A DNA stretch of 58,442 nt from an uncultured bacterium (GCA_937139365.1 CAKZPT010000054.1:1-58442), one strand, 5' to 3'; counted from the stretch's first letter, positions 1-9,270 are shown. Notes: generated by a model from the sequence alone, not told the origin. Translations and numbers: made by a program.

Positions 1-95
1 CCCTTGCGCGTTGGAGCGTCCTGGGCACGGCCGGCGGGAACGGCGAGGGTGGAGGCGGCAAGGCCGAGGGTATGGATCATCGTTCTGCGTTTCAT
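1..95 (-). CDS. Exported protein, N-terminal fragment (runs off window)
   Basis: Only the first 31 codons are inside the window. The start is an ATG at position 95 with a clear AGGAG ribosome site about 8 bases upstream (around 103-107, minus strand). The peptide begins MKRRTMIHTLGLAAST and has a basic start, a hydrophobic stretch and a likely signal-peptidase site after GRA, so the product is probably exported. The KRRTMI start is faintly Tat-like. The function cannot be told from this fragment. It is divergent from the Tat-dependent oxidoreductase at 229, so the 133-base gap probably holds both promoters. Confidence 0.7.
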   Translation of the reverse strand, partial: MKRRTMIHTLGLAASTLAVPAGRAQDAPTRK

Positions 96-228
96 CGTCG
101 GTCTCCTTTGTGTAAACGACCCTTAGACGTTGCGGCAATATACCCTGCCAACGTGCAGGGAAAAAGCCCGCCGGCCAGGGAGGTGGGGCGGGGTTTCCCC
201 GCTGGGGCCGATTCGATACACTACAGCC

Positions 229-1614
229 ATGAAACGAGGCACTGGATCCTTCTCCCGCCGGCGGTTTCTCGCCTCCGGCGCGGCGGCCGTCGCGCCGCTG
301 ATCGTTCCCTCTTCCGTGCTGGGGCGCGGCGGCCGTCCGCCGCCGTCAGAGCGAATCCGCCTAGCGTGCATCGGGTTCGGCACGATTGCTCACACCACCG
401 CTCGGCAATTTCTGAATCACCCGAAGGTGCAGGTCGTCGCCGTCTGCGACGTCAATCGCCTCTCGGGCCACTACGGCTATCAGGGCGAGCTGGATGGCGG
501 CCGCGAGTACGGCCGGCGGGTGGTCAACGAACACTATGCCAAGCTCGACGGCCGGGATCCGGCCGCCGCCAACTACTGCCGCGTCACCGAGGACTACCGC
601 GAGATCCTCGCCGATGACTCGATCGACGCGGTGAACATCTCGACTCCCGACCATTGGCACGCGGTGATGGCGGTCGAGGCGGCCCGGGCCGGGAAGCACA
701 TCTATTGCCAGAAGCCCCTGTCGCTAACCGTCGCGCACGGCCGGGCGATCGCCAACGCGGCGGCGACAGCCGGGGTGACCTTCCAGACGGGTTCGCAGCA
801 GCGTTCGAGCATTCATTTCCGCAAGGCCTGCGAACTGGTGCGCAACGGCGCCATCGGCCGGGTGCGGACGGTTAGGGTCTATCTGCCGGGCGGCCACAAG
901 GACTGGAGCGGTTTGGGGACTCGACAGGCTCCGGAGCCACCGCCGGAGGGCCTCGCTTGGGACCTCTGGCTCGGGCCGGCGCCGGCGCGCGATTATCGAC
1001 CGGCGCTGCATCCGCTCAACTGGCGTCACAACTACGACTATTCCGGCGGAATGGTCACCGACTTCGGCGCCCACCATTTCGACATCGTCCAGTGGGCGCT
1101 CGACGCCGATTCCTCGGGCCCGGTCCGCTTTTTCAACGGCCGCGCGGAGTTCCCTCCGTCGGATGCCTTGTACAACACGGCGACCTCGTTCTCGTTCGAG
1201 GCGGAGTACGCCAGCGGCGTCCGGATGATCGTGGAGACGGCCGACCCGAAGATGGGCGTCGGCGGCGTGCGGTTCGAGGGAGAGGACGGGCAGTGGATCT
1301 ACTGCAGTCGGGGCGTGTTGGAGAGCCAGCCGGAGGGCCTTCGGCGCGAGAAGCTGCCCGACTCGGCGGTTCGGCTGTACGAGAGCAACGACCACGAGGC
1401 AAACTTCATCGACTGCATCTACAGCGGCCGGCCGACAATTTGTCCGGCGGAGGTCGGGCACCGGAGCATCACGATCGCCCACCTCGGCAACATCCTGTTG
1501 CGGCTGGGCCGCGAGCAGTTGACATGGGATCCCGTGCGGGAACGGATCGAAGGGGACCCGGAGGCGTCCGCGATGCTGGACCGGCCCGCCCGTGACCCCT
1601 GGCGCCTCGCGTAG
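229..1614 (+). CDS. Tat-exported Gfo/Idh/MocA-family oxidoreductase
   Basis: 461 residues. A twin-arginine signal (SRRRFLASGAAA, residues about 8-19) leads into a Rossmann domain with the dinucleotide loop GFGTIA and the strand end VVAVCDVN. The family hallmark of an acidic/lysine-proline dipeptide appears as CQKPLS near residue 160, so Lys-Pro is kept while the usual Glu is Gln. The C-terminal half is the alpha/beta substrate domain. Exported members of this family oxidise or rearrange sugars with tightly bound NAD(P) and are very numerous in Planctomycetes and Verrucomicrobia. The substrate is unknown. I chose ATG 229 because it starts exactly at the Tat peptide; an in-frame upstream start at 130 would only add a non-signal leader. 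The gene is intact, unlike the next one downstream. Confidence 0.9.
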   Translation: MKRGTGSFSRRRFLASGAAAVAPLIVPSSVLGRGGRPPPSERIRLACIGFGTIAHTTARQFLNHPKVQVVAVCDVNRLSGHYGYQGELDGGREYGRRVVNEHYAKLDGRDPAAANYCRVTEDYREILADDSIDAVNISTPDHWHAVMAVEAARAGKHIYCQKPLSLTVAHGRAIANAAATAGVTFQTGSQQRSSIHFRKACELVRNGAIGRVRTVRVYLPGGHKDWSGLGTRQAPEPPPEGLAWDLWLGPAPARDYRPALHPLNWRHNYDYSGGMVTDFGAHHFDIVQWALDADSSGPVRFFNGRAEFPPSDALYNTATSFSFEAEYASGVRMIVETADPKMGVGGVRFEGEDGQWIYCSRGVLESQPEGLRREKLPDSAVRLYESNDHEANFIDCIYSGRPTICPAEVGHRSITIAHLGNILLRLGREQLTWDPVRERIEGDPEASAMLDRPARDPWRLA

Positions 1615-1618
1615 AGCC

Positions 1619-2638
1619 GTGTCGGCGGCCGTTGGCGTGGCAGGGGTGTCGGCGGCGCGTGCCCTCGGCGCTGCGTTGGCCGCCGCGCGAGAAGTGGTGG
1701 TTCTGGCCACCTCGGACTGCCATGATCGCCGCGCCGGATCAGCGGATGTTACAACCATCTGAACCGCGCCACGGTGGACGAGATCAACCGCGTAACGGGC
1801 TTCGAATGGCCGGCGGAGCTGGACGGCGGCCCGATCGGAAAGCCGAGGGGGGCGTCGCGCTCGGCGACCTGGTGGACGACGGCGATCTTTCCTCCGGCGC
1901 GCGGAACCTCACCGGCGAACAGTGGTAGGCCTTCTGTAGAGGATTTCGGACTATGGGGAGGCGATGGGGCCCTGCAGTGGCCGGTGTTCGAAGGATGAGG
2001 TAACCACGACGGCCGCCCGGAGTTGGCGGTGAAACACGGCTTCAGCGTCGAAAAGCGGATTCGCCACCGCACGGCGCTCCGACGCGAAACCGGCTGGTTG
2101 GCCCCCGTTTCGTCGAGCGGCCTTCACTACTCACGAAACTGGGACGATGCCCATTTCGTCCAGCTCAACCTGTATGCCGCCGACGCGGCCGGCACCGCGG
2201 CCAGGTATTGCGCCACATGGCGCGATCCGCAGGGCGCGTTGTCCTTCCTTTGCGAGGATCCGGCCGCGGATGTCACGGAGCGGCGGGTCGTGCTTCTCAC
2301 GCACTGCGGATGTGACACCGATTGGTGGACGCCGGTCCAATGGGAAGGAATGTGCCGGGCCGTCGCCGGGCGCAGGGTGGCGGCCTGGTTGTTCGGCCAC
2401 ACCGGCACCGGCGTTCGGCGGTGGGCTCCACCGGGCGAAACGAACGCATGGCTCTGCCACACAACACCGGCCAGACGGCTGCCGGCTTTTTGTGGTCGAC
2501 ATCGGGGGGGGAGAGGGGCCCCGCGCGGCGTACCGCGAGAAGGAAGGGCTGGACGCCGCCACGGATCCAGGGGGACGGGTCACGTACGAGTGGGGCGGCG
2601 CGTGGCGGTGGCACCACACCGTGCGCGTCGGTTTCTGA
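1619..2638 (+). pseudogene. Decayed exported metallophosphoesterase (calcineurin-like)
   Basis: No single frame is open, but conserved blocks of one family follow each other in order while the frame changes. They are a signal-like start from GTG 1619, LATSDCH (about 1695), NRATVDEINRVTGFEW (about 1758), ALGDLVDDGD (about 1855), DFGLWGGDGALQWPVFEG (about 1943), then an in-frame TGA at 1996, GNHDG (about 2001), WDDAHFVQLNLY (about 2142), THCGCDTDWW (about 2300), LFGHTGTGVRRW (about 2390) and finally FVVDIGGGEG. GDLxDDGD, GNHDG and GHTGTG are the metal-binding motifs of calcineurin-like phosphoesterases. I count at least four frame changes plus the stop, which sits where relatives have Trp. This is a dead gene rather than one sequencing error. 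Confidence 0.75.
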
Positions 2639-2684
2639 TCCGCTCCTTCTCCGATCCCTCAGAGTGCGTGTGGACGGTGGTGCG

Positions 2685-3623
2685 TCAGCTCGCGGAGGAG
2701 CCGGCCAGCGTAAGGTAGCGCTCCTCGAGACGATCGCCGCGGCGGACCGCAAGCAGCGGCGCCCCCGCCGCCAGCAGCCGGGGCAGCAGACGTCGGTTGA
2801 CCTCGTCCGGCGCCGTCTGGTCGGCGTCGAAGCGGCAGGACAATTCCCCGGTGGCGGGGTTCCAGGCCAGCTCGAGCGCGTCGTCCGGGGAGGCCAGCGC
2901 GGCCAGGTCCGGTTCGTAGCCGGAGACGAGTTCGTAGACGAGAAGGTCGCGGCGGCCGGTGAGCGTCTCGATGGGGCCGGACTGCACGGCGCGGCCATGC
3001 TCGATGAAGATCACGTGATCACAGACGAGCTCGATCTCGTGGAGGTTGTGGGAGGAGATGACGATCGTCCGTCGCCGGCGCTGGTCGATAAGAAACTCCC
3101 GCATCCGGGCGACTTCGCGCGGGTCGAGGCCGCTGAGGGGTTCGTCGAGCAGGACGACCTCCGGCGCGCCGAGGAAACACTGGGCGATCATGATTCGTTT
3201 GCGCATGCCGTGGGACAGCGTGCGTACCGGCGAGTGCGCGCGGTCGGACAGGTGGACGAGCTCCAGCAGGCGGTCCGCCTCGCGCACGGCCGTCCGGCGG
3301 TCCAGCCCCTGCAACGCGCCGTAAAAGGCCAGCAGGTCGCGGGGTCGGCTGTCGCGCGGAAGTTCCGAATCTTGCGGCAACAGGGTGAGGCGGCCAGCAT
3401 CCGCGACGGGATCGAACGGCCGGCGGCCGAACACGATCACTTCTCCCTCGTCGGGACGGGTTAGCCCGGCGGCCACGGAAAAGGCGGTGGTCTTGCCGGC
3501 GCCGTTGCTGCCGACAAGTCCGCAAATCGAGCCGGCGGGCACGTCCACGCTCAGCCGGTCCAGGGCGGTCATTCCGCCGAACCGCTTGACGACGCCCCGC
3601 CACGAAATGGCGCTTTTGGTCAC
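2685..3623 (-). CDS. ABC transporter ATP-binding protein
   Basis: 312 residues from GTG 3623. The Walker A motif GSNGAGKTT is at about 38-46, the signature is the LSHGM variant, Walker B with D-loop reads VVLLDEPLSGLD, and the switch His is in SSHNLHE. The LS(H/K)GM signature and a roughly 90-residue C-terminal tail are typical of ATPases that work with ABC-2-type permeases in export or drug/lipid efflux. The start overlaps the permease stop (GTGA), so the two are translationally coupled. It is the last gene of a three-gene minus-strand operon of coiled-coil protein, permease and ATPase. The substrate is unknown. Confidence 0.9.
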   Translation of the reverse strand: MTKSAISWRGVVKRFGGMTALDRLSVDVPAGSICGLVGSNGAGKTTAFSVAAGLTRPDEGEVIVFGRRPFDPVADAGRLTLLPQDSELPRDSRPRDLLAFYGALQGLDRRTAVREADRLLELVHLSDRAHSPVRTLSHGMRKRIMIAQCFLGAPEVVLLDEPLSGLDPREVARMREFLIDQRRRRTIVISSHNLHEIELVCDHVIFIEHGRAVQSGPIETLTGRRDLLVYELVSGYEPDLAALASPDDALELAWNPATGELSCRFDADQTAPDEVNRRLLPRLLAAGAPLLAVRRGDRLEERYLTLAGSSAS

Positions 3624-4525
3624 AGGTCGCGCCTCCGAAGCACCGCGTAACCGCCCATCAAGTAGAGCCACGACAGGGCCACGAGGTGGGCGGCCGCGGG
3701 CAGAAAGCGGGACGGCGCCCATCGCCAGAGGTCGAGCCGGTCCCGTTGGGGGGTGAGCATGTGCGCCAAGTGCCACAACTCGCGCCAGCTCCGGCCGTAC
3801 CAAAGCTCCGACATCCACGACAGAACGCTGAGGGCCAACAGCCCGACCAGCGCCATCGCCGTGGCGCGGCCGGGCGAGCATGTCCAATGGGACAGGCCCG
3901 TGGCCAGTCCCACGTAGACCAAGGCGTACAGCCAGGCCCGGCCGGCGGTGAGGATCATTCCCGACGCCAGTCCCGGCCCCTCCTCCGCCGCCATCCGGAT
4001 CAGCGCGACGATCCACGCCCCGATCCCGCCCAGCAGGATGGCCAGTCCGGCAAGACCGGCTTGGCCCAGAAACTTGCCGCAGCTCCAGGATGCGCGCGAC
4101 GTGCGGATGAGGGCGTAGCGCGCCGAGCCGGCCGCGACTTCCTCGGCCACGCGCGTGGAGGCGATGAGAACGGTCAGCAGCGGCGTGTAGAAAAACGCCA
4201 GCGCCCCATAGATCAGCACGATCGGCGGCGTTCCGAGCAGATCGTCCACCAGGGTGTCGTCCCCCGCCGTCCGAATGACCAACCGCCGGAACCTCGGGGA
4301 GTTCCAGATGGCGCTGCTGACCGCGCCCGCTCGTCCGGAGGACTCCAGTTGCAGAACATCGCCCAGCTCCGCCCCGATTCTCTGCAGCAGGTTGATGGAC
4401 GAGTTCGTGGTCAGCACCGCCGCCGCGACATACAACACCAACACGACGAGCGCCCGGCGGCTACGCAGCGCGTCCGCGAACTCGTTTGCGGTGACGAGCA
4501 GCGTCTGCCGGCAGAAGCGCATCAT
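3620..4525 (-). CDS. ABC-2-type transporter permease
   Basis: About 301 residues from ATG 4525. There are roughly six hydrophobic segments: one near the N-terminus (LVVLVLYVAAAVL), then an extended outward loop of about 80 residues, then a cluster of helices including LIYGALAFFYTPLLTVLIAS and GLAGLAILLGGIGAWIVAL, and a last helix in LVALSWLYLMGGYAVL. This matches the ABC-2 permease layout with a large first periplasmic loop. It overlaps the upstream gene by ATGA and the downstream ATPase by GTGA, so the three products are probably made in fixed ratio. It would form the membrane half of the exporter with the ATPase at 2685-3623. Confidence 0.85.
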   Translation of the reverse strand: MMRFCRQTLLVTANEFADALRSRRALVVLVLYVAAAVLTTNSSINLLQRIGAELGDVLQLESSGRAGAVSSAIWNSPRFRRLVIRTAGDDTLVDDLLGTPPIVLIYGALAFFYTPLLTVLIASTRVAEEVAAGSARYALIRTSRASWSCGKFLGQAGLAGLAILLGGIGAWIVALIRMAAEEGPGLASGMILTAGRAWLYALVYVGLATGLSHWTCSPGRATAMALVGLLALSVLSWMSELWYGRSWRELWHLAHMLTPQRDRLDLWRWAPSRFLPAAAHLVALSWLYLMGGYAVLRRRDL

Positions 4526-5247
4526 CGGGCCAGTTCCGCGTCCGCGCGGCGGAGCGCATCCTCGACGGAGATCAGCGGCTCGGCCACCGACGGATCGATG
4601 AAGTTGCCCAGGTCGAGCGCGCCGGCCTCCGGCGAGCGCCACCGCGGAAGCGTCCGGTCCAGCTCGTCGTAGGTGATCACCACCGCCGCGGATAGGTCCC
4701 GGATCAGGCGCGCGCCGGCCTCGGGGGTGACCCCCTGGCCCGCTTCCACCGCCTGCGCAAAGGCGGCCATGCGGTCGCGGAGCCGGAGGTTCATCGCCTG
4801 CACCAGTACGTCGAAATTGGCCGCCTCCGCCGCGTCAAATCTCGCCCTGGAGACGAACTCGTTGCGGGCGATCTCCGCGCGGACGCGCCAGGCCTCCGCC
4901 GCTGCGTCGATGCGCTCCCGCATGGTCCGTTTGTCGCCCGCCCGGGGCCGGATCCCCGACAGCGGAGTTCGCCGCCAGCCCGATGGGCGATTGGTGGGCG
5001 CTTCGGCGCGCGCGGATGGCGGGGCGCCCGTCGTGGTGCCGGCGGCCTCGGGCAGGGATGGGGACTCCGGCAGGCGGACGAGCCGGGTGAGCTGGCCCAG
5101 CGTGCCAAGGTCGCGGGGCCGCTGTCGGAGCTGGGCTTTCAATTCCTCGATCTCCCGGCGGTATCGGTCCGTCTCGCGCCTTCCGGGCCACGCCCCGATC
5201 GCCATGCCCAGCACCAACAACAATGGCCACCAGGCCGCACCTTTCAT
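4522..5247 (-). CDS. Membrane-anchored coiled-coil protein of the ABC operon
   Basis: 241 residues, not recognised as a named family. The N-terminus has one membrane anchor (AWWPLLLVLGMAIGAW, about 4-19). A charged helix follows (RYRREIEELKAQLRQR), then a proline/alanine-rich linker of about 60 residues, then a helical domain rich in Arg and Glu that ends with conserved-looking acidic helices. The protein therefore sits in the inner membrane facing the periplasm. As first gene of the operon with an ABC-2 permease and ATPase, a role as an accessory or adaptor subunit is likely but is inference. The start could also be ATG 5271, eight codons upstream; I prefer 5247, which places the anchor at the very N-terminus. 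Confidence 0.7.
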   Translation of the reverse strand: MKGAAWWPLLLVLGMAIGAWPGRRETDRYRREIEELKAQLRQRPRDLGTLGQLTRLVRLPESPSLPEAAGTTTGAPPSARAEAPTNRPSGWRRTPLSGIRPRAGDKRTMRERIDAAAEAWRVRAEIARNEFVSRARFDAAEAANFDVLVQAMNLRLRDRMAAFAQAVEAGQGVTPEAGARLIRDLSAAVVITYDELDRTLPRWRSPEAGALDLGNFIDPSVAEPLISVEDALRRADAELAR

Positions 5248-5305
5248 AGCGTTTGAAAACCCTTCGATCATCAAATCATTTGGACAGCGACAAACCCGCG
5301 CGCCG

Positions 5306-5333
5306 TTGCTTTTCGCCGGCGAGTGTATACATT
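5306..5333 (+). promoter_or_regulatory. Possible sigma-70-type promoter before the DUF1080 gene
   Basis: TTGCTT (5306-5311) and TACATT (5328-5333) are separated by 16 bases in the divergent gap between the ABC operon and the DUF1080 gene, about 29 bases before its ATG. The gap is visibly richer in A and T than the flanking genes. Confidence 0.35.
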
Positions 5334-5361
5334 TCCAAGTTACCAATCTGAGACCACAAGC

Positions 5362-5994
5362 ATGAAAGGTAGACGGGCGGCTATGGCGTTGGCGGTCGGG
5401 GTGGCGGCGGCGTCTTCGGCCGCGGAATGGCGGACTTTGTTCAATGGACGGGATCTGGACGGATGGATGGCGTCCGACAAGCGCCCGCCCTCGTCGGGGT
5501 GGACCGTGGCCGACGGGGCGCTGAAGCTGTCCGGCCGTGGAGGATACATCTGGACCCGCGACACCTTCGGCGACTTCGAACTGGAGCTGGAGTACTCCAC
5601 GGAGGGCAACAGCGGCGTGTTCTTCCGGACCGAAAACCCGCGCGACCCCGTTCAGACGGGCATTGAGGTGCAGATCCACACGCCGGGCGGGCCCAACCGC
5701 CACAGCGTGGGCGCGCTCTACGACCTGGTCGCCCCCTCGACGAACGCGGCGCGGGCGGGCTGGAACCGGTTGGTGTTGTCGGCCCGTGGATTAAAGATTG
5801 CCGTCGAGCTGAACGGCGTGAAGATCATCGAGGCAGACCTGGATCGGTGGACCGAGGCCGGCTGCAATCCCGACGGCAGCCGGAACAAGTTCAAACGGCC
5901 ATTGAAGGACTTCGCGCGGCGGGGGCACATCGGGTTTCAGGACCACGGCGCCACCGTCAGGTACCGCAACGTCCGCATCCGACCGCTGGATTAA
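5362..5994 (+). CDS. Exported DUF1080 protein (3-keto-disaccharide hydrolase family)
   Basis: 210 residues. A short signal peptide (MKGRRAAMALAVGVAAASSAAEW) is followed by the jelly-roll hallmark WRTLFNGRDLDGW, then WTVADGALKLSG, FGDFELELEYS, NSGVFFRT and GIEVQI, and the end motif HIGFQDHGATVRYRNVRIRP. This is the DUF1080 / 3-keto-disaccharide hydrolase fold, a concanavalin-like domain that binds or cleaves sugars outside the cytoplasm and is often found with Gfo/Idh/MocA oxidoreductases. Such an oxidoreductase lies 3.7 kb upstream. The gene is intact. ATG 5362 was chosen because it begins the signal peptide. Confidence 0.9.
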   Translation: MKGRRAAMALAVGVAAASSAAEWRTLFNGRDLDGWMASDKRPPSSGWTVADGALKLSGRGGYIWTRDTFGDFELELEYSTEGNSGVFFRTENPRDPVQTGIEVQIHTPGGPNRHSVGALYDLVAPSTNAARAGWNRLVLSARGLKIAVELNGVKIIEADLDRWTEAGCNPDGSRNKFKRPLKDFARRGHIGFQDHGATVRYRNVRIRPLD

Positions 5995-6016
5995 CCCCCC
6001 AGTCGGAGACGCCGCA

Positions 6017-6298
6017 GTGGTAATCGGGCTATTGACGGCGCGGATCAGCCTGCCGGATTCGCGTTCCCTGAAGGACAAGCGCTCGGCGCTGCGGAGCCTG
6101 AAGGACCGGCTGATCGCGCACATGAACGTCAGCGTGGCGGAGGTCGGAGACCAGGACCTGTGGCAGTCGGCCGAGATGGCGTTCGTCACCGTCGCCGCGA
6201 CACGGGACGTGGTCGAACGGCGGCTGGCGGAGGTCCGGTCCTTCCTCGGCTCGACTTCGCGCTGGGTTTTGTTGGACACCGAGACCCAGCTTCTTTGA
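6017..6298 (+). CDS. DUF503 / YlxP-like protein
   Basis: 93 residues from GTG 6017. The family signature of an N-terminal strand, then LKDKRSALRSLKDRL, then NVSVAEVGDQDLWQ and a C-terminal ERRLAEVRSFL helix is complete. YlxP-type proteins are small ferredoxin-like dimers usually linked to ribosome maturation genes (nusA-infB-rbfA). Here the gene stands alone between DUF1080 and a potassium channel, with no ribosome gene next to it. The exact biochemical role of the family is not settled. Confidence 0.85.
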   Translation: MVIGLLTARISLPDSRSLKDKRSALRSLKDRLIAHMNVSVAEVGDQDLWQSAEMAFVTVAATRDVVERRLAEVRSFLGSTSRWVLLDTETQLL

Positions 6299-6352
6299 CC
6301 GCCCCACCCACCGTGCGCTTGCGGCGGCGGGCGGTGCGTCCATATTGGCGGC

Positions 6353-7390
6353 ATGGCAGGCGTCTCCACGGAGGCGATGGCAACGATCAACCGGCGGCTG
6401 GCTGTGCTCGGCGGGTTGGCCCTGGCCATCGTCGCCGTCGGCACGCTCGGATACCGCTGGCTGTCCGGCGGATCGGCGTCGTGGCTGGACTGCCTGTTCA
6501 TGACGGTCATCACCGTCACCACCATCGGCTACGGGGAGGTCATTGATCTCAGCCGTAACGGGCCGGCCATCCGCGCGTTCAGCATGGCCGTGGCGGTCGG
6601 TGGCATCGGCGTGATCACCTACGCGATCGGCAGCCTGACCTCGTTTGCGGTGGATGGGGAGCTGCGGGATCGTCTGCGGAGGCGTCGCATGCAGTCGCGA
6701 ATCGCGGAATTGAAGGACCATTACGTGTTGGCGGGGTGGGGGGAGACGGCGCCGGCCGTCGCGCGGGAACTGGCCCGCACGGCCCGGCCGTTCGTCGCCG
6801 TCGTGCCGGGCGCCGTCCGGGAGCCGGAGGCGCTTCAGGCCGGGGCGGCGGCGACCGTTGTGGGGGACGTGGATGCGGACGAGTCGCTTCGAGCGGCCGG
6901 GGTCGAACGCGCAGCCGGGGTCTTCGCGCTGTGCGACGACGACCGGGCGAACATCGTCATCGCCCTGTCGGCCCGCCGGCTCAACCCCTCCGCGCGAATC
7001 GTCGCCTGCGTCAGGGACGAGTCGAACGCCTCCAAGATGCGCCGAGCGGGGGCCGACGCGACGGTCTCGACCATTGCGATCGGTGGTCTGCGGATGGCCT
7101 CGGAGATGATCCGCCCAACCGTGGTGACGTTCCTCGATACGATGTTGCGCAGCGCCGACCCCGTGCTCCGGGTCGAGGAGGTCCGGGTAGGACCGGCGGC
7201 AGCGGGACGCACCGTGGGTGAGCTCGGCGTGGACGGTCGGCCGGCGACCTTGTTGATGGCGTTGCGTCATGGCCGGGGGGAATGGGAGTTCAAACCCATG
7301 CCCGACCGGCGCGTCGAGGACGGCGACGTGCTCGTGGTCATGACCACGCCCGCCGGCGCGGCCGAGCTGCGCCGGCAACTGGGCTCATGA
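6353..7390 (+). CDS. Potassium channel with RCK (TrkA-N/TrkA-C) domains
   Basis: 345 residues. A first membrane helix (about 15-33) is followed by a pore loop with the K+ filter TIGYGE (57-62) and a second helix (about 73-96), giving a two-helix pore. A cytoplasmic regulator of K+ conductance follows from about residue 122 (VLAGWGETA). The nucleotide loop reads G-W-G-E-T-A, so the third glycine of GxGxxG is Ala. A TrkA-C domain closes the protein (VRVGPAAAGRTVGELG to GDVLVVMT). Tetramers of such proteins form ligand-gated K+ channels in the inner membrane. There is no trk partner nearby. Confidence 0.9.
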   Translation: MAGVSTEAMATINRRLAVLGGLALAIVAVGTLGYRWLSGGSASWLDCLFMTVITVTTIGYGEVIDLSRNGPAIRAFSMAVAVGGIGVITYAIGSLTSFAVDGELRDRLRRRRMQSRIAELKDHYVLAGWGETAPAVARELARTARPFVAVVPGAVREPEALQAGAAATVVGDVDADESLRAAGVERAAGVFALCDDDRANIVIALSARRLNPSARIVACVRDESNASKMRRAGADATVSTIAIGGLRMASEMIRPTVVTFLDTMLRSADPVLRVEEVRVGPAAAGRTVGELGVDGRPATLLMALRHGRGEWEFKPMPDRRVEDGDVLVVMTTPAGAAELRRQLGS

Positions 7391-7458
7391 TCGGCTCGCC
7401 AGCGCCGATGCTTCGGTCGACTTGGTCGGACCGTGGCGGCGGCTTGCAGGGTCAAACA

Positions 7459-7488
7459 TTGAACCAAGAAGAGAGTCCATACTACAAT
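7459..7488 (+). promoter_or_regulatory. Promoter of the grpE-dnaJ-rsmE operon
   Basis: TTGAAC (7459-7464) and TACAAT (7483-7488) are spaced by 18 bases and lie 24 bases before the grpE ATG. A good ribosome site (TAGGAG, around 7497-7502) follows. I see no CIRCE inverted repeat, so HrcA control is not indicated. Confidence 0.6.
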
Positions 7489-7511
7489 AGAGCGATTAGG
7501 AGATTTCGACA

Positions 7512-8108
7512 ATGACGGACGAATTGCAGGCGTCGGAGACGGCCGGGCCGGAATCGCCGGCCGGCTGCTCGCCGCCTCGTCAGGCGGAGGTCGTCGCCGA
7601 CGTGGGGGAGCCGGAGCCGGGCGATGCATCCGCGCCCACGGCGGACCTGCAGGCGGACATCGCGGCGCTCAACGACCGGATGCTGCGGCTGCAGGCAGAC
7701 TTCGACAATTTTCGGAAGCGGACGCAACGCGAGCGCGCCGAACTCCAGCAGCGCGGCGCCGAACGGGTGTTGGCGGACCTGCTGCCGGTCCTGGACCATT
7801 TTGAGATGGGGCTGGCGGCGGCGCGATCCCACGACGCGCCCGAGGCGGTGCTTGGCGGCCTCGATATGGTGCTGGCCCAGTTCCGCGACGTCCTCGCGCG
7901 TCATGGGGTGGAGGCGGTGGAGGCCGAAGGCCGACCGTTCGACCCCCACTGCCATGAGGCCGTCGGCCACGAACCGTCGTCGGCTGTGCCGGCGGACACG
8001 GTGTTGCGCGAGACGCGCCGCGGCTACCGCGTGGGAGGGCGGCTGTTGCGGGCGGCCGAGGTAATCGTCTCCTCCGGCCCTCTGGCGGAGAACGCCGATG
8101 GCGGCTGA
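7512..8108 (+). CDS. grpE: GrpE, nucleotide exchange factor for DnaK
   Basis: 198 residues. A disordered acidic/proline N-terminus (about 1-50) precedes the long dimerisation helix ([29 protein letters not shown]) and the C-terminal beta domain with the family signature, here read as [24 protein letters not shown]. GrpE releases ADP from DnaK. The stop lies 11 bases inside dnaJ, so the two are co-translated. dnaK and hrcA are not in the window, so the chaperone genes are split in this genome. Confidence 0.95.
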   Translation: MTDELQASETAGPESPAGCSPPRQAEVVADVGEPEPGDASAPTADLQADIAALNDRMLRLQADFDNFRKRTQRERAELQQRGAERVLADLLPVLDHFEMGLAAARSHDAPEAVLGGLDMVLAQFRDVLARHGVEAVEAEGRPFDPHCHEAVGHEPSSAVPADTVLRETRRGYRVGGRLLRAAEVIVSSGPLAENADGG

Positions 8109-9270
8109 CCGCGACTACTACGGGATCCTTGGCGTCTCCCGTGACGCGTCGCCGGAGGACATTAAGAAGGCCTACCGGCGACTGGCGCTCCAATACCACC
8201 CTGACCGCAATCCGGGAGACAAGGCCGCGGAGGAACAGTTCAAGAAAATCTCCGAGGCCTACGAGGTGCTCAGCGACCCGGACAAGCGCCGTCGCTACGA
8301 CCAGTTCGGCCCGGCGGCGTTCGGGGCGGGCCCCGGGCCGGCCGGCGGGTACGGCGGCGGGTTCGGCGGCATCGACCTGGAGGAGGCGCTGCGCACGTTC
8401 ATGGGCGCCTTCGGTGGGTCCGGAAGCATCTTCGACGATTTCTTCGGCGGCGCGGCGTCGGAACGAGAGGAGTCGCACCGCGGCGCGGACCTGCGCTTCG
8501 ATCTCGAGATCGATTTCGAGGAGGCGGTTCTCGGCTCGCGGCGGCAACTCGAGCTTCCCATTTTGCAGCCGTGCGCCGAGTGCGGTGGCAGCGGCGCGGA
8601 GCGTGGCAGCCGGCGCGAAACCTGCCGCCAGTGCGGCGGCCGCGGGACGGTCATCAGCTCGCAAGGCTTTTTCCAGGTCCGGCGGACGTGCCCGCAGTGC
8701 CAGGGCACGGGCGAGACTCTCGCCCGGCCGTGCCGCGTCTGCCGGGGCGAGGGCCGCGTGAAGAGCCGCCGGACGATCGAACTGCGCATCCCCCCCGGTG
8801 TCGAGACCGGCTCGCGCCTTCGGCTGACCGGTCATGGCGAGGCCGGCTTTCGCGGCGGTTCGCCGGGCGACCTGTACGTGGTGCTTCACGTCCGGCCCCA
8901 CGAGGTGTTCCAGCGGCACGGTGACGACATCGTCTGCGAGGTGCCCGTTCCGTTCACGGTCGCCGCACTGGGCGGAGAGATCGAAGTGCCGACCATTCAC
9001 GGCCCCGCCAAGCTCAAACTGCCGCCGGGGACGGAGGATGGCCGCGTCTTCCGGCTGCGAGGGCAGGGCGTCGTGGACCGCCGCAACGGCGTCGAGGGCG
9101 ACGCGCTGATCCGCGTCCGTCTGCAAGTGCCGCGACGGTTGACGCAGCGCCAGCGGCGCGCGATGGAGGAGCTGGCGTCGTTGCTGTCCGACGAGGACTA
9201 TCCCGAGATCGCGGACTTCCATCGCCGGGTGGGCCGCTATTATGACCGCAAGGCGGCCATCGAGCGGTGA
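8098..9270 (+). CDS. dnaJ: DnaJ, Hsp40 co-chaperone (type I)
   Basis: 390 residues with all type I parts. The J domain has HPD at 33-35. A Gly/Phe region runs from about 70 to 115. The four zinc-binding CxxCxGxG repeats start at 158 (CAECGGSG), 175 (CRQCGGRG), 197 (CPQCQGTG) and 211 (CRVCRGEG), followed by the two beta-sandwich peptide-binding domains. It delivers unfolded protein to DnaK and stimulates its ATPase. It overlaps grpE by 11 bases upstream and rsmE by 29 bases downstream. Confidence 0.97.
   Translation: MAADRDYYGILGVSRDASPEDIKKAYRRLALQYHPDRNPGDKAAEEQFKKISEAYEVLSDPDKRRRYDQFGPAAFGAGPGPAGGYGGGFGGIDLEEALRTFMGAFGGSGSIFDDFFGGAASEREESHRGADLRFDLEIDFEEAVLGSRRQLELPILQPCAECGGSGAERGSRRETCRQCGGRGTVISSQGFFQVRRTCPQCQGTGETLARPCRVCRGEGRVKSRRTIELRIPPGVETGSRLRLTGHGEAGFRGGSPGDLYVVLHVRPHEVFQRHGDDIVCEVPVPFTVAALGGEIEVPTIHGPAKLKLPPGTEDGRVFRLRGQGVVDRRNGVEGDALIRVRLQVPRRLTQRQRRAMEELASLLSDEDYPEIADFHRRVGRYYDRKAAIER

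Noticed and set aside
7391-7511. CIRCE element controlling grpE-dnaJ
   Set aside because: The 120-base gap has a good promoter, but no TTAGCACTC-N9-GAGTGCTAA-type inverted repeat is present.
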